Source: Gammaproteobacteria bacterium (lineage in GTDB: Bacteria; Pseudomonadota; Gammaproteobacteria; Chromatiales; Chromatiaceae). Taken from it: a stretch of DNA of 7,511 nt. The notes under the pieces are model-generated. The model saw only the letters and a program-made list of their open reading frames with translations, had not been told where the DNA came from and ran no database searches. Both the position numbers and the translations under genes were made by a program. The DNA lies in contig JARFQQ010000218.1 of assembly GCA_029287695.1 (NCBI GenBank), positions 1 to 7,511 of the forward strand, read 5' to 3'. Below are positions 5,942 through 7,511 of this stretch, in pieces. Within the stretch, counting starts at the first letter, position 1. Every line of letters begins with the position of its first letter.

Positions 5942-6865
5942 ATGAACTCTGTTGCCTATATCACGCATCCCGTCTTTCTGCGACACGAGATCGGGGCGCA
6001 TCACCCGGAATCGCCTGCGCGGTTGCATGCCATCAGCGACCAGCTGATCGCTGCCGGTATCGAGCCGTTTCTTCTTCATCGTGATGCAGAGCCGGCAACC
6101 CGGGAGCAGATCGAACGCGTGCATGATGCGGCCTATGTGGATGAGGTCTTCGCCGCCGCGCCCGAGGAGGGCCTCGTCTGGCTCGACGGCGACACCGCCA
6201 TGAATGCGTACACCCTGGAGGCCGCGCTACATGCTGCGGGCGCCACTGTCCAGGCCGTCGACATGCTGATGTCCGGCGATGCAAGGCGCGCCTTTTGCGC
6301 GGTGAGACCCCCGGGCCACCATGCCGAACGGGACACGGCCATGGGATTCTGTATCTTCAACAACATTGCCGTCGGCGCAGCGCATGCCATCGCCGTCCAT
6401 GGACTCGAGCGCATCGCTATCGTGGATTTTGATGTCCATCATGGCAACGGGACCGAGAACATCTTCAGCGGTGACAACCGGGTGCTTTTCTGCTCGAGTT
6501 TCCAGCATCCTTTCTACCCGGGCAGCGGGGCGGGGGAGACTGCGGCGAATGTCATCAACTGCCCGCTGCCGGCCACGACCGACGGTGCGGATTTTCGTGC
6601 CACCGTGCGGGCGCACTGGCTGCCTGCGATCGAGGCATTCGAGCCGCAACTGATCCTCGTCTCGGCGGGATTCGACGGGCATCTCGAGGACGACATGGCG
6701 GAGATGCGGCTGCGCGAGCCGGATTACGAATGGGTGACTCTCGAGATCTGCGACCTGGCCGACCGCCATGCCGGCGGGCGCGTCGTCTCGGCGCTCGAGG
6801 GTGGCTACAACCTCTCGGCGCTGGGTCGCAGTGTTGCAGCGCATATCCGTGCGATGATGGGTTGA
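5942..6865 (+). CDS. Histone deacetylase-superfamily zinc amidohydrolase
   Basis: Members remove acetyl groups from lysine side chains or from polyamines by zinc-dependent hydrolysis. The 307-residue protein has all catalytic elements. The His126-His127 pair lies in RPPGHHA. Asp162, Asp164 and His166 lie in DFDVHHGNGT, of which Asp164 and His166 are zinc ligands. Asp245 in SAGFDGH is the third ligand, and Tyr289 in LEGGYN is the transition-state tyrosine. Length and motifs fit bacterial class II-like HDAC homologues, which are often annotated as AcuC-like or acetoin-utilisation deacetylases; the true substrate cannot be read from sequence. The ATG at 5942 fits family N-termini (AYITHPVFLRHE), and nearby GTG codons are out of frame. 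No good Shine-Dalgarno is seen, so translation may be weak or nearly leaderless. Divergence from the Pat-type acetyltransferase suggests it reverses lysine acetylation made by that enzyme. Confidence 0.93.
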   Translation: MNSVAYITHPVFLRHEIGAHHPESPARLHAISDQLIAAGIEPFLLHRDAEPATREQIERVHDAAYVDEVFAAAPEEGLVWLDGDTAMNAYTLEAALHAAGATVQAVDMLMSGDARRAFCAVRPPGHHAERDTAMGFCIFNNIAVGAAHAIAVHGLERIAIVDFDVHHGNGTENIFSGDNRVLFCSSFQHPFYPGSGAGETAANVINCPLPATTDGADFRATVRAHWLPAIEAFEPQLILVSAGFDGHLEDDMAEMRLREPDYEWVTLEICDLADRHAGGRVVSALEGGYNLSALGRSVAAHIRAMMG

Positions 6866-6898
6866 CGCCAGTCAGAGCCTTGCAGCGAGGCTGCGGGA

Positions 6899-7511
6899 TC
6901 AGGCGGGATAGATTCCACCCAGGATGACTGCTTCGCGGGCGCCGGTGACTTCCGGCAGGTTACCGCTGAGGCTGTTCATGGTCCGCCAGGCGAGCCAGGC
7001 GAATGCGGCAGCCTCGACCCAGTCCGGATCGATGCCGGTTGTCGCCGTGGTGCCTGTTTCGATACCTGGCAGGAGTTCTGCGATACGCGCCATCAGGCGC
7101 CGGTTATGTGCACCGCCGCCACAGGCCAGCAGGCGTTTCGTTGCGGGCAGGTTGCGCACGGCGTCGCTGATGGTGACGGCTGTCAACTCCAGCAGGGTTG
7201 CCTGCACGTCTTCAGCATCCAGGCTGTCATCCATCCCCCCGGCAAGCCCGGCAATCCAGTCCAGATTGAATCTTTCGGTGCCTGTGCTCTTCGGCGCAGG
7301 CTGGTGAAAATAGGGTTCCGTGAGCAGTCGCTCGAGCAACTCAGAGGAGACCTTTCCGGTTGAGGCCCATGCGCCCTCCCGGTCGTAGCTCTCTCCCTTG
7401 CAGCGTGCAATCCAGTCATCCATGAGCCTGTTTCCCGGTCCCGAGTCGAAGCCGAGGACCATCTCGCGCGTACCGCAGGGCAGCCAGGTCAGGTTGGCGA
7501 TGCCGCCTATG
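6899..7511 (-). CDS. anmK: Anhydro-N-acetylmuramic acid kinase, C-terminal part (5' end beyond window)
   Basis: AnmK phosphorylates and opens 1,6-anhydro-N-acetylmuramic acid released during cell-wall turnover, yielding N-acetylmuramate-6-phosphate for peptidoglycan recycling. Only the last 203 complete codons are inside the window; the frame runs off the right edge without a start. The visible part begins IGGIANLTWLP, then has LGFDSGPGNRLMDDWI and, near the C-terminus, LLACGGGAHNRRLM and GIDPDWVEAAAFAWLAWR. All are signatures of this ASKHA-fold kinase family. The methionine at 7462 is internal, not the start, because the conserved GGIANLT strand lies upstream of it. Full-length relatives have about 370 residues, so roughly 165 N-terminal residues are missing by truncation at the edge, not by mutation. 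The gene converges on the deacetylase gene with 33 bases between the stop codons. In Pseudomonas, anmK lies next to erpA. Confidence 0.95.
   Translation of the reverse strand, partial: IGGIANLTWLPCGTREMVLGFDSGPGNRLMDDWIARCKGESYDREGAWASTGKVSSELLERLLTEPYFHQPAPKSTGTERFNLDWIAGLAGGMDDSLDAEDVQATLLELTAVTISDAVRNLPATKRLLACGGGAHNRRLMARIAELLPGIETGTTATTGIDPDWVEAAAFAWLAWRTMNSLSGNLPEVTGAREAVILGGIYPA

Noticed and set aside
6876..6892. Hairpin AGCCT-N7-AGGCT between the deacetylase and anmK stop codons
   Set aside because: Only five pairs and no T-run on either side, so it is not convincing as a terminator although its position would suit one.
7460..7462. ATG at 7462 as the start of anmK
   Set aside because: Conserved AnmK sequence (GGIANLT) continues upstream in frame to the window edge, so the gene is cut by the window and not started there.
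1..7511. CRISPR arrays, tRNA or rRNA genes, insertion sequences, toxin-antitoxin or defence genes
   Set aside because: None seen on either strand: no repeat-spacer pattern, no transposase or inverted-terminal-repeat pair, no cloverleaf-like segment in the short intergenic regions.

Overview
The window is an ordinary-density bacterial chromosome segment, GC-rich (roughly 58-60% by eye), with seven genes, nearly all of it coding. The gene order argC - membrane coiled-coil protein - bactofilin - erpA, followed further on by anmK, is one I know from non-enteric Gammaproteobacteria (in Pseudomonas aeruginosa the same genes lie together, around PA0662-PA0666, from memory). The source is therefore most likely a gammaproteobacterium outside the Enterobacterales. 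The species cannot be told from the sequence.

Layout. (1) Bases 1-299: a small GlsB/YeaQ/YmgE-type membrane protein on the minus strand, ending at a short GC-rich hairpin at the left edge. (2) Bases 446-3054, plus strand: argC (arginine biosynthesis), a bitopic coiled-coil membrane protein whose TTG start overlaps the argC end, a bactofilin 22 bases later, and erpA (iron-sulfur cluster carrier). erpA appears to have its own promoter overlaid by an IscR-like box. A strong hairpin with T-runs on both strands (3079-3105) closes this block from both sides. (3) Bases 3154-6865: two divergent genes. On the minus strand lies an 893-residue Pat/YfiQ-type protein, an ADP-forming acyl-CoA synthetase-like body fused to a GNAT acetyltransferase. 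On the plus strand lies a zinc-dependent histone-deacetylase-superfamily enzyme. (4) Bases 6899-7511, minus strand: the C-terminal part of anmK (anhydro-N-acetylmuramic acid kinase), cut by the right edge.

The most interesting part is region 3. A probable protein-lysine acetyltransferase and a probable deacetylase are transcribed away from each other from a 106-base intergenic segment. That segment holds a perfect 15-base palindrome, a second inverted repeat beside it, and a 7-base direct repeat with 11-base period. This looks like a co-regulated writer/eraser module for reversible acetylation, comparable in logic to acuA/acuC of Bacillus but built from a different acetyltransferase type. The Pat-type protein also keeps the phospho-accepting histidine that the E. 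coli homologue has lost, so its synthetase half may be active. Compared with Pseudomonas, this pair sits as an insert between erpA and anmK.
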